Source: CAZHBA01 sp964530225 (GTDB taxonomy: Bacteria; Pseudomonadota; Alphaproteobacteria; UBA6615). From it: a DNA stretch of 25,334 nucleotides. The notes under the pieces were generated by a model. That model was not told where the DNA came from. It worked only from the letters and a program-made list of their open reading frames with translations, and did no database searches. Numbering within the stretch: the first letter of the stretch is position 1; each line of letters begins with the position of its first letter. The translations under genes were made by a program, and so were the position numbers. The stretch lies in NCBI GenBank assembly GCA_964530225.1, contig CAZHBA010000010.1:1-25334 (forward strand), written 5' to 3'. Of the stretch, positions 1-8,183 are shown piece by piece.

Positions 1-47
1 GACCGGTTTACTATCGCCTCTTATCGTCCTTGCAACTACCGATCGCC

Positions 48-194
48 TCAGTGGTTCCGAGCGATCAATTCCTCATGCCGGTTACGGCAGTTTGGCGGGT
101 GTGACGCGCGGTAAACGTCACCCCGGGTCATCACCGCCCAGGCGGCGCCGGGCCTCAGCCCTATCGCCCCAGCTACACCAACAGCGAAAAACAT
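48..194 (-). CDS. possible small secreted or membrane peptide
   Basis: A 48-residue reading frame starts at the ATG at 194. Its first 20 residues are hydrophobic and end in an Ala-x-Ala-like GAAWA stretch, which resembles a signal peptide. The remainder is short, polar and has one cysteine. The frame stays open far upstream, into the start of the NAD kinase on the other strand. An AGAGGA lies about 14 bases before the ATG, which is too far for a good ribosome binding site. I recognise no family. It may be a chance frame in the region upstream of NAD kinase, where I see no other gene. Confidence 0.2.
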   Translation of the reverse strand: MFFAVGVAGAIGLRPGAAWAVMTRGDVYRASHPPNCRNRHEELIARNH

Positions 195-346
195 GGCGAA
201 TAGAAGAGTTTTCCTCTTTTTAAATCCCTTCTGCGCCCATCCGCGGTCGCAGGTATCACTAGTCAAAAATTCGGCCTGCACTTTGGCCGCACGAAGACTA
301 AATGACAATAAGCGCCTAATCGGGTAGTTCAGGGCGTTGGCTAGGC

Positions 347-352
347 TATACT
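347..352 (+). promoter_or_regulatory. possible -10 element for NAD kinase
   Basis: TATACT matches a sigma-70 -10 box in five of six positions and lies 60 bases before the preferred GTG start at 412. No good -35 box is visible at the expected distance, so this is weak. If real, it rules out the upstream TTG at 337 as the start codon. Confidence 0.25.
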
Positions 353-411
353 CTGGCACCCACGCGCCAATGCGCCATACCGCGTCTCGAAAACTGAGGA
401 AACTAAAGCAC

Positions 412-1212
412 GTGTCACCCCCGGCGAAAGAGTCCACAAACGGTGTCAAATCCGAGCGGATCGCCATTGTTGCCGCCAACTTCGACGAAGCCCAGGCAGC
501 GCTGGCGGAATTATCGAAATTCTATGGCGCCGTCGACCCCAACAAGGCCGACGTCATCGTCGCCTTGGGCGGCGACGGCTTCGTGCTGCAAACCCTGCGC
601 CGGTACATCGACCGCAAAGTGCCGGTATTCGGTATGAACCGAGGTTCGATCGGGTTCCTAATGAACGATTATCAGACCAACGGCCTGCCTGAGCGTCTGG
701 CGAATGCGCAGCCGGTGACATTATTCCCGTTGCGCATGCGGGCTAAAACCACGGATGGATCGGAGCATGAATCGCTGGCCATCAACGAGGTTTCACTGCT
801 GCGTCAAACCTACCAGGCGGCAAAGCTGGAAATCCAGGTCGATGGCGTGGTGCGCATGCCCGAACTCATTTGCGACGGCGCGCTTGTTTCGACGCCGGCC
901 GGTAGCACCGCCTACAATCTGTCGGCGCACGGACCGATCATTCCCTTGAGCGCCGAGATTATGGCGCTGACGCCGATCAGCGCCTTTCGGCCGCGGCGCT
1001 GGCGCAGCGCGCTGTTGCCCCACACCGCGAAGGTGTATTTCAAGGTGCTCGACGACAAAAAGCGGCCGGTCAGCGCCACCGCCGACGACACCGAAATACG
1101 TGATGTCGTCGAAGTCGGCGTCAGCGAGGACCGCGCCGCCAGTTTTCAATTGCTGTTCGACCCAGAAACCAATCTCGAAGAACGCATCCTCAAAGAGCAG
1201 TTCGCACCCTGA
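412..1212 (+). CDS. nadK: NAD kinase
   Basis: Cytosolic enzyme that phosphorylates NAD to NADP. The diagnostic GGDGF loop is at residues 53-57. It is followed by an NRGSIGFL segment, an NE pair (INEVSLL), the D155-G...TPAGSTAYNLSAHGP nucleotide-binding block, and LTPISAFRPRRW near residue 190. I chose the GTG at 412, giving 266 residues, the usual size for alphaproteobacterial NAD kinases that begin just before the first beta strand (here ERIAIVAANF). A GAGG lies 12 bases upstream. The frame is open back to TTG 337 and ATG 370, but those starts lack a ribosome binding site and add an unusual basic tail. The next frame, a broken M14-type gene, begins 20 bases after the stop. Confidence 0.93.
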   Translation: MSPPAKESTNGVKSERIAIVAANFDEAQAALAELSKFYGAVDPNKADVIVALGGDGFVLQTLRRYIDRKVPVFGMNRGSIGFLMNDYQTNGLPERLANAQPVTLFPLRMRAKTTDGSEHESLAINEVSLLRQTYQAAKLEIQVDGVVRMPELICDGALVSTPAGSTAYNLSAHGPIIPLSAEIMALTPISAFRPRRWRSALLPHTAKVYFKVLDDKKRPVSATADDTEIRDVVEVGVSEDRAASFQLLFDPETNLEERILKEQFAP

Positions 1213-1231
1213 CCGCGCGTTATCGATCCCT

Positions 1232-1833
1232 GTGACCCAGCTTGCCAAAACCACTTTAGCCGACGAGCTGACGCCGCCGGACATCGGCGCCTACCGGACC
1301 GGTAACACCGGCGTACCGTTCGCCACCGCTTCCAACAGCGGACACAGCGGTCCGCACACAATGATTTGCGCCGTGGTCCACGGCAATGAGTTGTGTGACG
1401 CAATTGCACTCGACCCGTTGTTTCAGCGCGGCGTTTGTCCGCGGCGATCGAGAGCTACACGGTGATCGTCACCGACGACGGTCATGCCGCCGACACGCAG
1501 CTGCGCTTCTATGGTACCTTCAGCGCGCCCGGTGACCGGTGCAACGCGCTGCTCGTCGAATACGGCCAGCATTGGCAGGCCGATACCGCGGCGGTGGCGG
1601 TCGACATTGCTTGCCGGTTTCTCTTAGAGCTCGGCATGGTTGGCATCGATGACACCTACCCTCACCTGCTGACCGCCCAGCCAGTGCCGGATAGATGGAT
1701 CGAGGTGCCCCACGCCATCGGCGTAACCAGCGACCAGAGCCGCATGGCGTCGGGGCAAATCGCGATCCAGTTCGGGCGTTATATAGACACGCCAGCAACC
1801 AATAACGACCTACTGGCGGCCGATGAGGACTGA
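1232..1833 (+). pseudogene. M14-type succinylglutamate desuccinylase/aspartoacylase-like gene, internally deleted
   Basis: Two frames match the two ends of one family. The first (GTG 1232 to about 1450) carries AVVHGNELCDAI, the HGNE zinc-ligand motif near the N-terminus of this family. It then stops at 1465 after RGVCPRRSR. The second (from about 1447 in the next frame to 1833) carries VTDDGHA, a following tyrosine and LLVEYGQHWQ, which match the family's C-terminal third. Roughly 100 residues expected in between, including the remaining zinc histidine (DLHS-like) region, are absent, and the join is also out of frame. A deletion around 1440-1455 explains both facts. The end overlaps the start of the AbrB-type gene by 11 bases, an arrangement typical of a former operon. 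Family assignment is from remembered motifs. Confidence 0.7.
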
Positions 1834-2935
1834 ACCGCCCACCCCGGCCCGTCCGCCCTCACCGGTGCACCGGCTCGGCCGCGCCGATCTGGGCAAATGC
1901 GGATTAGCGATCGTCGTCGGCACCACCGGCGGCGCCATTTTTAATTATCTCGATCTGCCGCTACCATGGATGATGGGTTCTATGTTCGCAGCCGGCATGG
2001 TGGCGCTGGCCGGCGCCGAACTGAAAATGGACACGCGTTTGCGCACCCTGATGATCCTGGTTATCGGGACTTTACTCGGCAGCGCCTTTTCGCCCGAGAT
2101 CCTCGAACGCATTCCCCGCTGGCCGATCACCCTGGCATCGCTGGCGGTCTTCGTCATCGTCAGTACGTGGGCCGCCTATATATTCTATCGTGTGTTTGCC
2201 AAATTCGACCCGCGCACCGCCTTCTTCTCTGCCGTACCGGGCGGCCTCAACGAAATGATCCTGCTGGGAGAGGCCGCCGGCGGCGACGAACGCCAGATTA
2301 GCATCGCCCACACGACACGTATTTTCTTTGTCGTAATGATACTGCCGTTCCTGTTTCGCGTGTTCGGTGATCTGGGCACAACCGTGCGTACCTTCGGTGG
2401 TAGCGACGTCGGCACCATTGGCCCCACCGATGTCGCCATTCTGACCGGCTGCGCGGTCGTCGGCTACTTCATCGCGCGGCTGGCACGCATTCCCGCGCCG
2501 CACATAACCGGGCCGATGATCTTCAGTGCCACCGTGCATTTGGCCGGCTTCACGGAGGCCTCGCCACCGGCCATCATCGTCGCCATCGCACAAATCGTTT
2601 TGGGGTCGTCAATCGGCGCGCGGTTCATCGGGCTGACCTTCCGTGACATGGGCCGCATCGTCCGCATCGGCGGTATCGCCACGGTAATCCTACTGGCCAT
2701 CGCCGTGCTGTTCGGCCTGGTGCTGAACGCACTCGCTAGTTTCCCCTTCACCTCGTTGATCCTGGCGTTCTCGCCCGGCGGGTTGACCGAGATGAGCCTG
2801 ATCGCGCTGACCCTCGACATCGACACTGCGTTTGTCGCCACCCATCACATAGCGCGTATTTCCGTCATCGTTATTGTTGTACCGATTGTTTTTCGCCTGC
2901 TTGTGCGTTTTGGTCTGCTGGGACCGCCACCGTAG
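1823..2935 (+). CDS. AbrB-family integral membrane protein (AbrB duplication domain)
   Basis: A 370-residue inner-membrane protein with about ten hydrophobic segments after a proline-rich, polar N-terminus of some 25 residues. It is visibly two copies of one unit. PWMMGSMF (48-55) and PHITGPMIF (from 226) correspond, as do VPGGLNEM (138-145) and SPGGLTEM (317-324), each followed about 20 residues later by a histidine-arginine segment (IAHTTRIFF and THHIARISV). This is the layout of the AbrB duplication family, often mislabelled as ammonia monooxygenase or AbrB regulator; it is unrelated to the DNA-binding AbrB. Its transport substrate is not established. The start ATG lies inside the end of the broken M14-type gene, so the two were probably translated together before the upstream gene decayed. 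Confidence 0.85.
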   Translation: MRTEPPTPARPPSPVHRLGRADLGKCGLAIVVGTTGGAIFNYLDLPLPWMMGSMFAAGMVALAGAELKMDTRLRTLMILVIGTLLGSAFSPEILERIPRWPITLASLAVFVIVSTWAAYIFYRVFAKFDPRTAFFSAVPGGLNEMILLGEAAGGDERQISIAHTTRIFFVVMILPFLFRVFGDLGTTVRTFGGSDVGTIGPTDVAILTGCAVVGYFIARLARIPAPHITGPMIFSATVHLAGFTEASPPAIIVAIAQIVLGSSIGARFIGLTFRDMGRIVRIGGIATVILLAIAVLFGLVLNALASFPFTSLILAFSPGGLTEMSLIALTLDIDTAFVATHHIARISVIVIVVPIVFRLLVRFGLLGPPP

Positions 2936-2994
2936 CCGACGAATAGCGCAACTAGTAAGATAGACAAAAGCAAAAACCAAAGGATGGTATTGCC

Positions 2995-3783
2995 ATGATT
3001 ATCGAACAAATCTGGACCGCAAACGAGGGCCGCAACTTCTTTTACCTGGTCGCCTGTTCCAATACCGGCGAGACACTCGCCATCGACCCCATCGACCCCG
3101 GAATGTGCCTCGACACCGCCAAAGAAAACGGCTGGCAGGTGACCCGCGTGCTCAACACCCACGAGCATGGTGACCATACCGGCGGCAACAATGCCGTCAT
3201 CACGGCCACCGGCGCTAAGCTGCTTGGCCCCGCCGACGCCGCGGGCCGTATCGATAATATCGACGAGAAATTGCGCGAGGGCGATGTCGTTAAGATCGGC
3301 AGCAGCGGCGAGTTCAAGGTGATGGAAACGCCGGGCCACACGCCGATCCATATCTCGCTTTATGGTGAGACCGACGAACCGCATCTGCTGTGCGGCGATA
3401 CGCTATTCAACGCCGGCGTCGGCCATTGCCGCACCGGCGATCCCAACGTGCTCTACGACACCTTCAGCACCAAAATCGCCGCCCTGGCCGACGCTACGCG
3501 GATCTATCCCGGCCACGAATATATGGCCAATAATCTGGGTTTCACCCTCGATCGCGAGCCGGATAACCAAGCCGCCAAGGACCTGCTCGAAGAGTTAAAG
3601 GGTCAGGACCCGAACGACGCCAAGATCACCACGCTAGGCGAGGAGCGGCAAATCAATACCTTCCTGCGCCTCGACAGCCCCTCGGTGGTCGCCGGTCTGA
3701 AGGAGCGTTTTGCCGACCTGCCCAACGCGCCGGATGAAAAGTCGGTGTTCCTGAAGCTGCGCCAACTGCGCAATGGCTGGTAG
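2995..3783 (+). CDS. MBL-fold hydrolase, glyoxalase II-like (hydroxyacylglutathione hydrolase)
   Basis: A 262-residue soluble metallo-beta-lactamase-fold hydrolase. Metal ligands are in the expected order: THEHGDH (H56, H58, D60, H61), GHT (H115), GDTLF (D135) and PGHEY (H174). The tail has INTFLR and a terminal KLRQLRNGW, which correspond to the glutathione-contacting C-terminal helices of glyoxalase II, so a thioester hydrolase of the hydroxyacylglutathione type is most likely. Length is typical. AGGA lies 10 bases before the ATG. It follows the AbrB-type gene by 59 bases on the same strand. True S-lactoylglutathione specificity is inferred; persulfide dioxygenases and other thioesterases share the core but usually lack this C-terminal region. 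Confidence 0.85.
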   Translation: MIIEQIWTANEGRNFFYLVACSNTGETLAIDPIDPGMCLDTAKENGWQVTRVLNTHEHGDHTGGNNAVITATGAKLLGPADAAGRIDNIDEKLREGDVVKIGSSGEFKVMETPGHTPIHISLYGETDEPHLLCGDTLFNAGVGHCRTGDPNVLYDTFSTKIAALADATRIYPGHEYMANNLGFTLDREPDNQAAKDLLEELKGQDPNDAKITTLGEERQINTFLRLDSPSVVAGLKERFADLPNAPDEKSVFLKLRQLRNGW

Positions 3784-3891
3784 GCGCGCTGCTATTCGGC
3801 ACTTGCTGCGGAACAACCGTAATCACAAATCTACCCATATCCGCTTTGCGGGGTCAAACCGGGCGCGGCGACGTTAGTCTGACACCGCCCC

Positions 3892-4926
3892 TCATCGCCA
3901 GCCCAGCGCCGGGGCGACGTGAGTCAGAATCGCATCGATGACGTGCGCGTTGTAGTCAACGCCAAGCTGGGTCGGCACCGTCAACAGCAAGGTGTCAGCC
4001 GCAGCGACCGCCTCGTCCTGCGCCAGTTCTTCGACGAGGATACCCGGCTCCGCAACATAACTGCGGCCGAAGATTGAGCGGGTGTCCTCACCGATGAAGC
4101 CGGTCTGGTCCTGGCTCTGATTTCCGCGTCCGAACCAAGCGTGGTCGCGGTCATCGACTAGCGCGAAGATGCTACGGCTGACCGACACGCGCGGCTCGTG
4201 GGTGTGGCCGGCCTCCTGCCAGGCGGCGCGGTAAGCACGGATCTGATCGGCCTGTTGCACGTGGAACGGCTCGCCAGTCTCATCGGTCTTGAGCGTCGAG
4301 CTTTGCAGGTTCATGCCCAGCTGCGCCGACCAGACAGCGGTGGCGTTGGTGGCCGCGCCCCACCAGATACGCTCGCGCAGGCCTTCGGAATGGGGTTCGA
4401 TACGCAGCATACCGGGCGGGTTGGGGAACATCGGCCGCGGGTTCGGCTGCGCGAAGCCCTCGCCGCGCAACACCTCGAGAAGGGTCTCCGTACGCCGCCG
4501 GGCCATGTCGGCGTCGGTCTCATTATCGCTGGGCTGATAGCCGAAATACCGCCAGCCATCGATCACCTGCTCGGGCGAACCGCGGCCGACGCCGAGCTGC
4601 AACCGCCCGCTGGAGATGAGATCGGCCGCGCCGGCGTCCTCGGCCATGTGGAGGGGGTTCTCGTAGCGCATATCGATCACCGCCGTACCAATTTCGATAC
4701 GACTGGTCTTGGCACCGACTGCCGCCAGCAGCGGGAACGGCGAAGCAAGTTGACGGGCGAAGTGATGCACCCGGAAGTAGGCGCCGTCGGCACCCAATTC
4801 CTCGGCGGCGACGGCGAGGTCAATGGACTGCAGCAACGCGTCGGCACCCGTACGGGTTTGCGAGCCCTGTGCGGGAGACCAATGGCCAAAAGACAGGAAG
4901 CCGATTTTTTTCACTCGATTATCCAT
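3892..4926 (-). CDS. LLM-class flavin-dependent oxidoreductase
   Basis: A 344-residue luciferase-like (TIM-barrel) oxidoreductase using reduced flavin. Typical elements are the opening strand KKIGFLSFGHW, a YFRVHHFARQ active-site segment, TAVIDMRYENPLHMAEDAGAADLISSGR split around the substrate pocket, LGVGRGSP, and a C-terminal TVPTQLG stretch. The start is taken at ATG 4926. The frame extends to a TTG at 4953, but those nine residues are not family-like, and the same DNA may hold an unrelated fragment on the other strand. GCGGGA sits directly against the ATG, so the ribosome binding site is poor. It lies downstream of the dehalogenase on the same strand, separated by about 100 bases and a perfect inverted repeat. 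Substrate unknown; members act as monooxygenases or dehydrogenases. Confidence 0.85.
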   Translation of the reverse strand: MDNRVKKIGFLSFGHWSPAQGSQTRTGADALLQSIDLAVAAEELGADGAYFRVHHFARQLASPFPLLAAVGAKTSRIEIGTAVIDMRYENPLHMAEDAGAADLISSGRLQLGVGRGSPEQVIDGWRYFGYQPSDNETDADMARRRTETLLEVLRGEGFAQPNPRPMFPNPPGMLRIEPHSEGLRERIWWGAATNATAVWSAQLGMNLQSSTLKTDETGEPFHVQQADQIRAYRAAWQEAGHTHEPRVSVSRSIFALVDDRDHAWFGRGNQSQDQTGFIGEDTRSIFGRSYVAEPGILVEELAQDEAVAAADTLLLTVPTQLGVDYNAHVIDAILTHVAPALGWR

Positions 4927-4932
4927 TCCCGC

Positions 4933-5019
4933 ATGCGCCCAACCCAGGCGCAAAAATTTCTCTGGCGAAGATTATTACCGCCGAAAGCCGGACGCTTGTT
5001 AGTGGGCTTTCGGCCCTAG
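4933..5019 (+). pseudogene. possible DUF559 endonuclease-like N-terminal scrap
   Basis: In the gap between the two minus-strand genes, the plus strand encodes 28 residues from ATG 4933 to the stop at 5017-5019. They contain PTQAQKFLWRRL followed by VGFR, which resembles the opening helix of DUF559 proteins (TxAExxLWxxLR ... GxxFRRQ). The resemblance covers under 30 residues, so chance is a real possibility. If genuine, it is a truncated leftover, since DUF559 proteins are about 110-120 residues or longer. Confidence 0.25.
4980..5014. repeat. perfect 10-bp inverted repeat (stem-loop)
   Basis: GCCGAAAGCC at 4980-4989 and GGCTTTCGGC at 5005-5014 are exact reverse complements, separated by 15 bases. 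It lies just after the stop of the dehalogenase (minus strand) and before the flavin oxidoreductase. No T-run follows on the minus strand, so it is not a standard intrinsic terminator. It could act as an RNA processing or stability element, or as a Rho-assisted stop. Confidence 0.6.
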
Positions 5020-5028
5020 CCGATTTCT

Positions 5029-5910
5029 TTAACCCAACCCACCCAGCCAGTCGGCGATAGCCTGGCCGATTTCGTCAGGCGAATCTTCCTGGATGAAGTG
5101 CGAACCCTTGACCGTGACTTCGATCTGTTTGGTCCAGGTGCGGCAGAAGTTGCGGCTCGGCCCTTCCGACAGGATGGCGCCCGGTTCGGCATTAATGAAC
5201 AGCTTCGGGATGTCCGAGGTAGAAATCCACACCGCAAAATCGTCGACAATCGCCGTCACATCAGCTGGTTCGCCGTCGATGGGAATCTGCCGTGGCCAGG
5301 TCAGCGTCGGCCGCCGCGCTTCGCCGGCTTCGAGGAATGGGCGGCGGTACTCGGCCATCTCCTCATCCGTGAGGTCGCGCAGGATCGAGCCGGGCAGCAT
5401 GCGCTCGACGAAGAAGTTCTCCTCCAGCACCATCTTTTCGCCCGCCGGCGAGCGAAACCCCTCGAAGGCTGGCCGCGCACGCTCGGGAAAATCGTCCCAG
5501 CTGCGCGACTTCACGATGGCCTCCATGTAGGCAATACCCTTGACCGCGTCACGGTGCTGGTTGGCCCAGTCGAAGCCCAAGGCGCTACCCCAATCGTGGA
5601 TCACCAGGGTGACATTTTCGTTCACGCCGACAGCGTCCAGAAGCCCGAACAGATACTCTCGGTGCTCAACGAAGCGGTAGCGGTCGGGCCCGCTGTCGGG
5701 CAGCTTGTCGGAATCGCCCATGCCAATCAGATCGGGCGCCAGGCAACGCCCCATATCGGTCACATACGGGATGATGTTACGCCACAAAAAACTAGACGTC
5801 GGGTTGCCATGCAGGAACACGATGGGGTCGCCGTCCAGTTGGCCGGTCTCCACATAGGCCATGCGGCGGCCGTTCACTTCGGTGAATTTCTTCTCGGTCC
5901 AGGTCATCAT
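5029..5910 (-). CDS. haloalkane dehalogenase (alpha/beta-hydrolase, HLD-II-like)
   Basis: A 293-residue alpha/beta-hydrolase that would hydrolyse carbon-halogen bonds of haloalkanes to alcohol and halide. The oxyanion loop HGNPTSS gives N36. The nucleophile elbow VIHDWGSALG gives D106, with the halide-contacting W107 right after it. YMEAI gives E130 as catalytic acid and KGSHFIQED gives H271. The Asp-Glu-His triad with an Asn-Trp halide pair is the pattern of the LinB/DhaA subfamily, and the length fits. A nucleophile Asp rather than Ser, plus W107, argues against an ordinary esterase or epoxide hydrolase. The start is ATG 5910 (a second ATG follows immediately), with GAGAAG 6 bases upstream. 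The quinone oxidoreductase start of the 5930-6910 gene lies upstream on the same strand, its stop 19 bases away, suggesting one transcript. Confidence 0.9.
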   Translation of the reverse strand: MMTWTEKKFTEVNGRRMAYVETGQLDGDPIVFLHGNPTSSFLWRNIIPYVTDMGRCLAPDLIGMGDSDKLPDSGPDRYRFVEHREYLFGLLDAVGVNENVTLVIHDWGSALGFDWANQHRDAVKGIAYMEAIVKSRSWDDFPERARPAFEGFRSPAGEKMVLEENFFVERMLPGSILRDLTDEEMAEYRRPFLEAGEARRPTLTWPRQIPIDGEPADVTAIVDDFAVWISTSDIPKLFINAEPGAILSEGPSRNFCRTWTKQIEVTVKGSHFIQEDSPDEIGQAIADWLGGLG

Positions 5911-5929
5911 GGCTTCTCGAGTTCTGCAG

Positions 5930-6910
5930 TTACGGTATCAGCACCGTCGAACCGGTGGTGCGGCGAGCCTCAATGTCGCGGTGCCCCTTGGCCGCGTCTT
6001 TCAGCGGGTAACGTTGGTTGACGCGAATTTTTACAGCGCCTCTGTCAATAGCTCGAAATAGGTCGCGCGCGCGCGAAAGCAATTCGCGCCGGCTGGTGAT
6101 GTAATTGACCAGCGCGCAACGGGCTATATAGGGTGAGCCCTTCATCCCAGTGGCCGCAATATTAACCGGGTCCGGATTTCCCGAGGCGCTCCCAAAACTG
6201 ATCATCGTGCCGCGTAGTTTCAGGCTAGCCAGTGATTCGTCCCAGGTGGCGCGGCCGACGGAATCATAGACCACGTCGACGCCCTTGCCGCCGGTAATCT
6301 CGCGCACCTGTTTGGCGAATTTTGCCTTCTTGGTGACGATCGGATAGTGGCAGCCGTTACGCTTGGCGAAGCGTGCCTTGTCTTGGCTACTAACAATACC
6401 AATCACCGTGGCGCCAATGGCGTTCGCCCATTGGCACATGATCGAGCCGACACCGCCGGCGGCAGCGTGCACCAAAATCGTGTCACCCTTTTTCACCCGG
6501 TAGGAATCGCGCAGCAGATATTGCGCCGTGATGCCCTTGAGCAACGCCGCCGCTGCCGTCCGGTCGTTAATCGAGTCCGGCAGCGGGATCAACGCAGCGG
6601 CGTTGGCGACCCGGCGTTGCGAGTAGGCGTCGAGCGGACCACCGCCGACATAGCCAACCCGGTCGCCGGCTTTGAGCCCGCGTACGCCCGGCCCGACGGC
6701 TTCGATCACGCCCACGGCTTCGTTGCCCATGCCCGACGGCAGCTCCACCTTGTAGATACCGCGCCGCCGGTAGGTATCAGCCAGGTTGAGGCCAACCGCC
6801 GTGTGGCGCAGAACCACCTGGCCCGGGCCTGGCTCGGGCACGTCAACGGTCTGCCACTTCATCACCGACGGCGTGCCAATTTCGTGAATACGGAATGCCT
6901 TGGTTTTCAT
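5930..6910 (-). CDS. zinc-independent NADPH:quinone oxidoreductase (QOR-like MDR)
   Basis: A 326-residue medium-chain dehydrogenase/reductase. The N-terminal GroES-like domain has the NLADTYRRRGIY segment in place of zinc ligands. The Rossmann domain carries HAAAGGVGS at 148-156, the usual variant in quinone oxidoreductases, followed by DVVYDSVGRATW and a terminal GSTVLIP strand. Catalytic zinc cysteines are absent, as in QOR. It probably reduces quinones or enones with NADPH. GGGG lies 5 bases before the ATG. It is the first gene of the minus-strand set and is divergent from the ketopantoate reductase-like gene, sharing a 110-base promoter region. A second, different QOR-like gene lies at 13.5 kb. 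Confidence 0.88.
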   Translation of the reverse strand: MKTKAFRIHEIGTPSVMKWQTVDVPEPGPGQVVLRHTAVGLNLADTYRRRGIYKVELPSGMGNEAVGVIEAVGPGVRGLKAGDRVGYVGGGPLDAYSQRRVANAAALIPLPDSINDRTAAAALLKGITAQYLLRDSYRVKKGDTILVHAAAGGVGSIMCQWANAIGATVIGIVSSQDKARFAKRNGCHYPIVTKKAKFAKQVREITGGKGVDVVYDSVGRATWDESLASLKLRGTMISFGSASGNPDPVNIAATGMKGSPYIARCALVNYITSRRELLSRARDLFRAIDRGAVKIRVNQRYPLKDAAKGHRDIEARRTTGSTVLIP

Positions 6911-6952
6911 AATTCCCCAAATTGATTTTGACGAGTGGCCGCACCATACCCG

Positions 6953-6982
6953 TTGATCGGTTATAAAGGCTAATCATACTAT
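6953..6982 (+). promoter_or_regulatory. candidate sigma-70 promoter for the ketopantoate reductase-like gene
   Basis: TTGATC (6953-6958) is followed by TACTAT (6977-6982) at an 18-base spacing, or by CATACT two bases earlier. This lies about 40 bases before the ATG at 7021 in the divergent intergenic region, which is AT-richer than its surroundings. Confidence 0.4.
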
Positions 6983-7020
6983 ACCTAGCTAGCGATGTTT
7001 ACGGCGAGAGGCGAAAAACG

Positions 7021-8052
7021 ATGGAAAAAAAAATTGCGGTATTGGCGACGGGTGCAAACGGCAGTGTTGTCTCGGCCGATCTGACCCGGGCGGGTCTGGA
7101 CGTGACCATGATCGACATGTGGGCGGCGCACGTCGAAGAGATGCGGGCGAACGGCCTCACGATCACCACCAGCGACGACGAAATCAATGTGGCGGTGAAC
7201 GCCTATCATCTAAGCGACGTTTGCACGTTCAGCGATAAATTCGATGTCGTGTTTCTCATGTCGAAAGGCTACGACTCACGCTGGCTGACCGAGTTCATCA
7301 AGCCCTATCTCGCCGATGACGGCGTCGTAGTCGGAATCCAGAATTGCATGACGGCGGAGGAGATCGCCGAGATCGTCAGCATCGAGCGTACCGTAGGCTG
7401 CGTCGTCGAACTGGCATCGCAAATGTTCGAGCCGGCGCAGGTTCACCGCAGCACCTCGAAAGATCACACTTGGTACGGCATTGGCGCCTTCGACCCGTCG
7501 CAAAAACACCATATCGACGTGGTTGTCGAGATCCTCTGCAACGCCGGACAGGTAGAGATTATCGACGACATTCTTTCCGCCAAATGGATGAAATTGATCG
7601 TCAACGCCATGATTATGGGCTCGATGGCGATCCTCGGCGGCACCCCCGAACAGGTTCTTCAGAAAAATGGCAGTGCGTATGCGAGCCGCGCGCGCGAATG
7701 GTTTCTCCAGGCAGGCGAAGAAGCTTTGACGGCCGGCCAGTCGCTCGATTACAAGGTCGTGCCGATTTTCGGCCTGAAGCCGGAAGACGTCACCAACACC
7801 AACAACCTGCTGGAAACCCTGCTCGACAAGATCATGCACGATATCGGACCGGGGCCGATCAACACCTCCCTACAGGATCATATGAAGGGCCGCCTCTGCG
7901 AAACTGCCATGATCAACGGGCTGGTTGCCGAGGAATGCCGGAACAATGGCCGGCCGGCGCCGATCTGTGACCGCATTGTCGAACTAAGCCGCCAGATACA
8001 CGCCGGTGAGCTCAAACCCGATCTGAGCAATCTCGACCTGGTGCGCGCCTGA
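7021..8052 (+). CDS. ketopantoate reductase family protein (ApbA/PanE-like)
   Basis: A 343-residue NAD(P)-dependent reductase. It has an N-terminal Rossmann domain opening KKIAVLATGANGS, where the usual GxGxxG is altered to GANGS, followed by DVTMIDMWAAHVEEMRANGL and VGIQNC (matching the family's VxxQNG segment with Cys for Gly). The C-terminal helical domain carries AKWMKLIVNA, with K188 and N195 in the catalytic lysine/asparagine pattern. It is longer than PanE (about 300 residues), and paralogues of this kind are common in catabolic regions, so pantoate synthesis is not a safe call. GAGAGG lies 8-9 bases upstream. It ends 199 bases before the hydroxyacid dehydrogenase gene on the same strand. 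Confidence 0.82.
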   Translation: MEKKIAVLATGANGSVVSADLTRAGLDVTMIDMWAAHVEEMRANGLTITTSDDEINVAVNAYHLSDVCTFSDKFDVVFLMSKGYDSRWLTEFIKPYLADDGVVVGIQNCMTAEEIAEIVSIERTVGCVVELASQMFEPAQVHRSTSKDHTWYGIGAFDPSQKHHIDVVVEILCNAGQVEIIDDILSAKWMKLIVNAMIMGSMAILGGTPEQVLQKNGSAYASRAREWFLQAGEEALTAGQSLDYKVVPIFGLKPEDVTNTNNLLETLLDKIMHDIGPGPINTSLQDHMKGRLCETAMINGLVAEECRNNGRPAPICDRIVELSRQIHAGELKPDLSNLDLVRA

Positions 8053-8183
8053 CCGGCGCGCTTCGTCGGATATATCGCCGAAATTGGTCGGCAGCGGATT
8101 TACGGCGAACTTGGGCACAGGCCGATAGCGAAATACTGATGTTGCAACGCGATGGCGGCGGCCTCCTATACGCCAGAAAAATT

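Noticed and set aside
48..479. Full 143-codon minus-strand frame at the left end
   Set aside because: Its N-terminal part is antisense to the NAD kinase start and is not protein-like. Only the last 48 codons, from ATG 194, were listed as a weak candidate.
3784..3891. Terminator between the convergent glyoxalase II-like and flavin oxidoreductase genes
   Set aside because: Only a 4-bp stem (CCGC TTT GCGG) is visible and there is no T-run, which is too weak to annotate.
4198..5019. Long plus-strand frame (273 codons)
   Set aside because: It runs antisense through the flavin oxidoreductase, whose frame has clear family motifs. Only its last 28 codons, outside that gene, were kept as a possible scrap.
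7021..8052. Pantothenate biosynthesis enzyme PanE
   Set aside because: The protein is longer than PanE, has an altered glycine motif and a catabolic neighbourhood with no pan genes.
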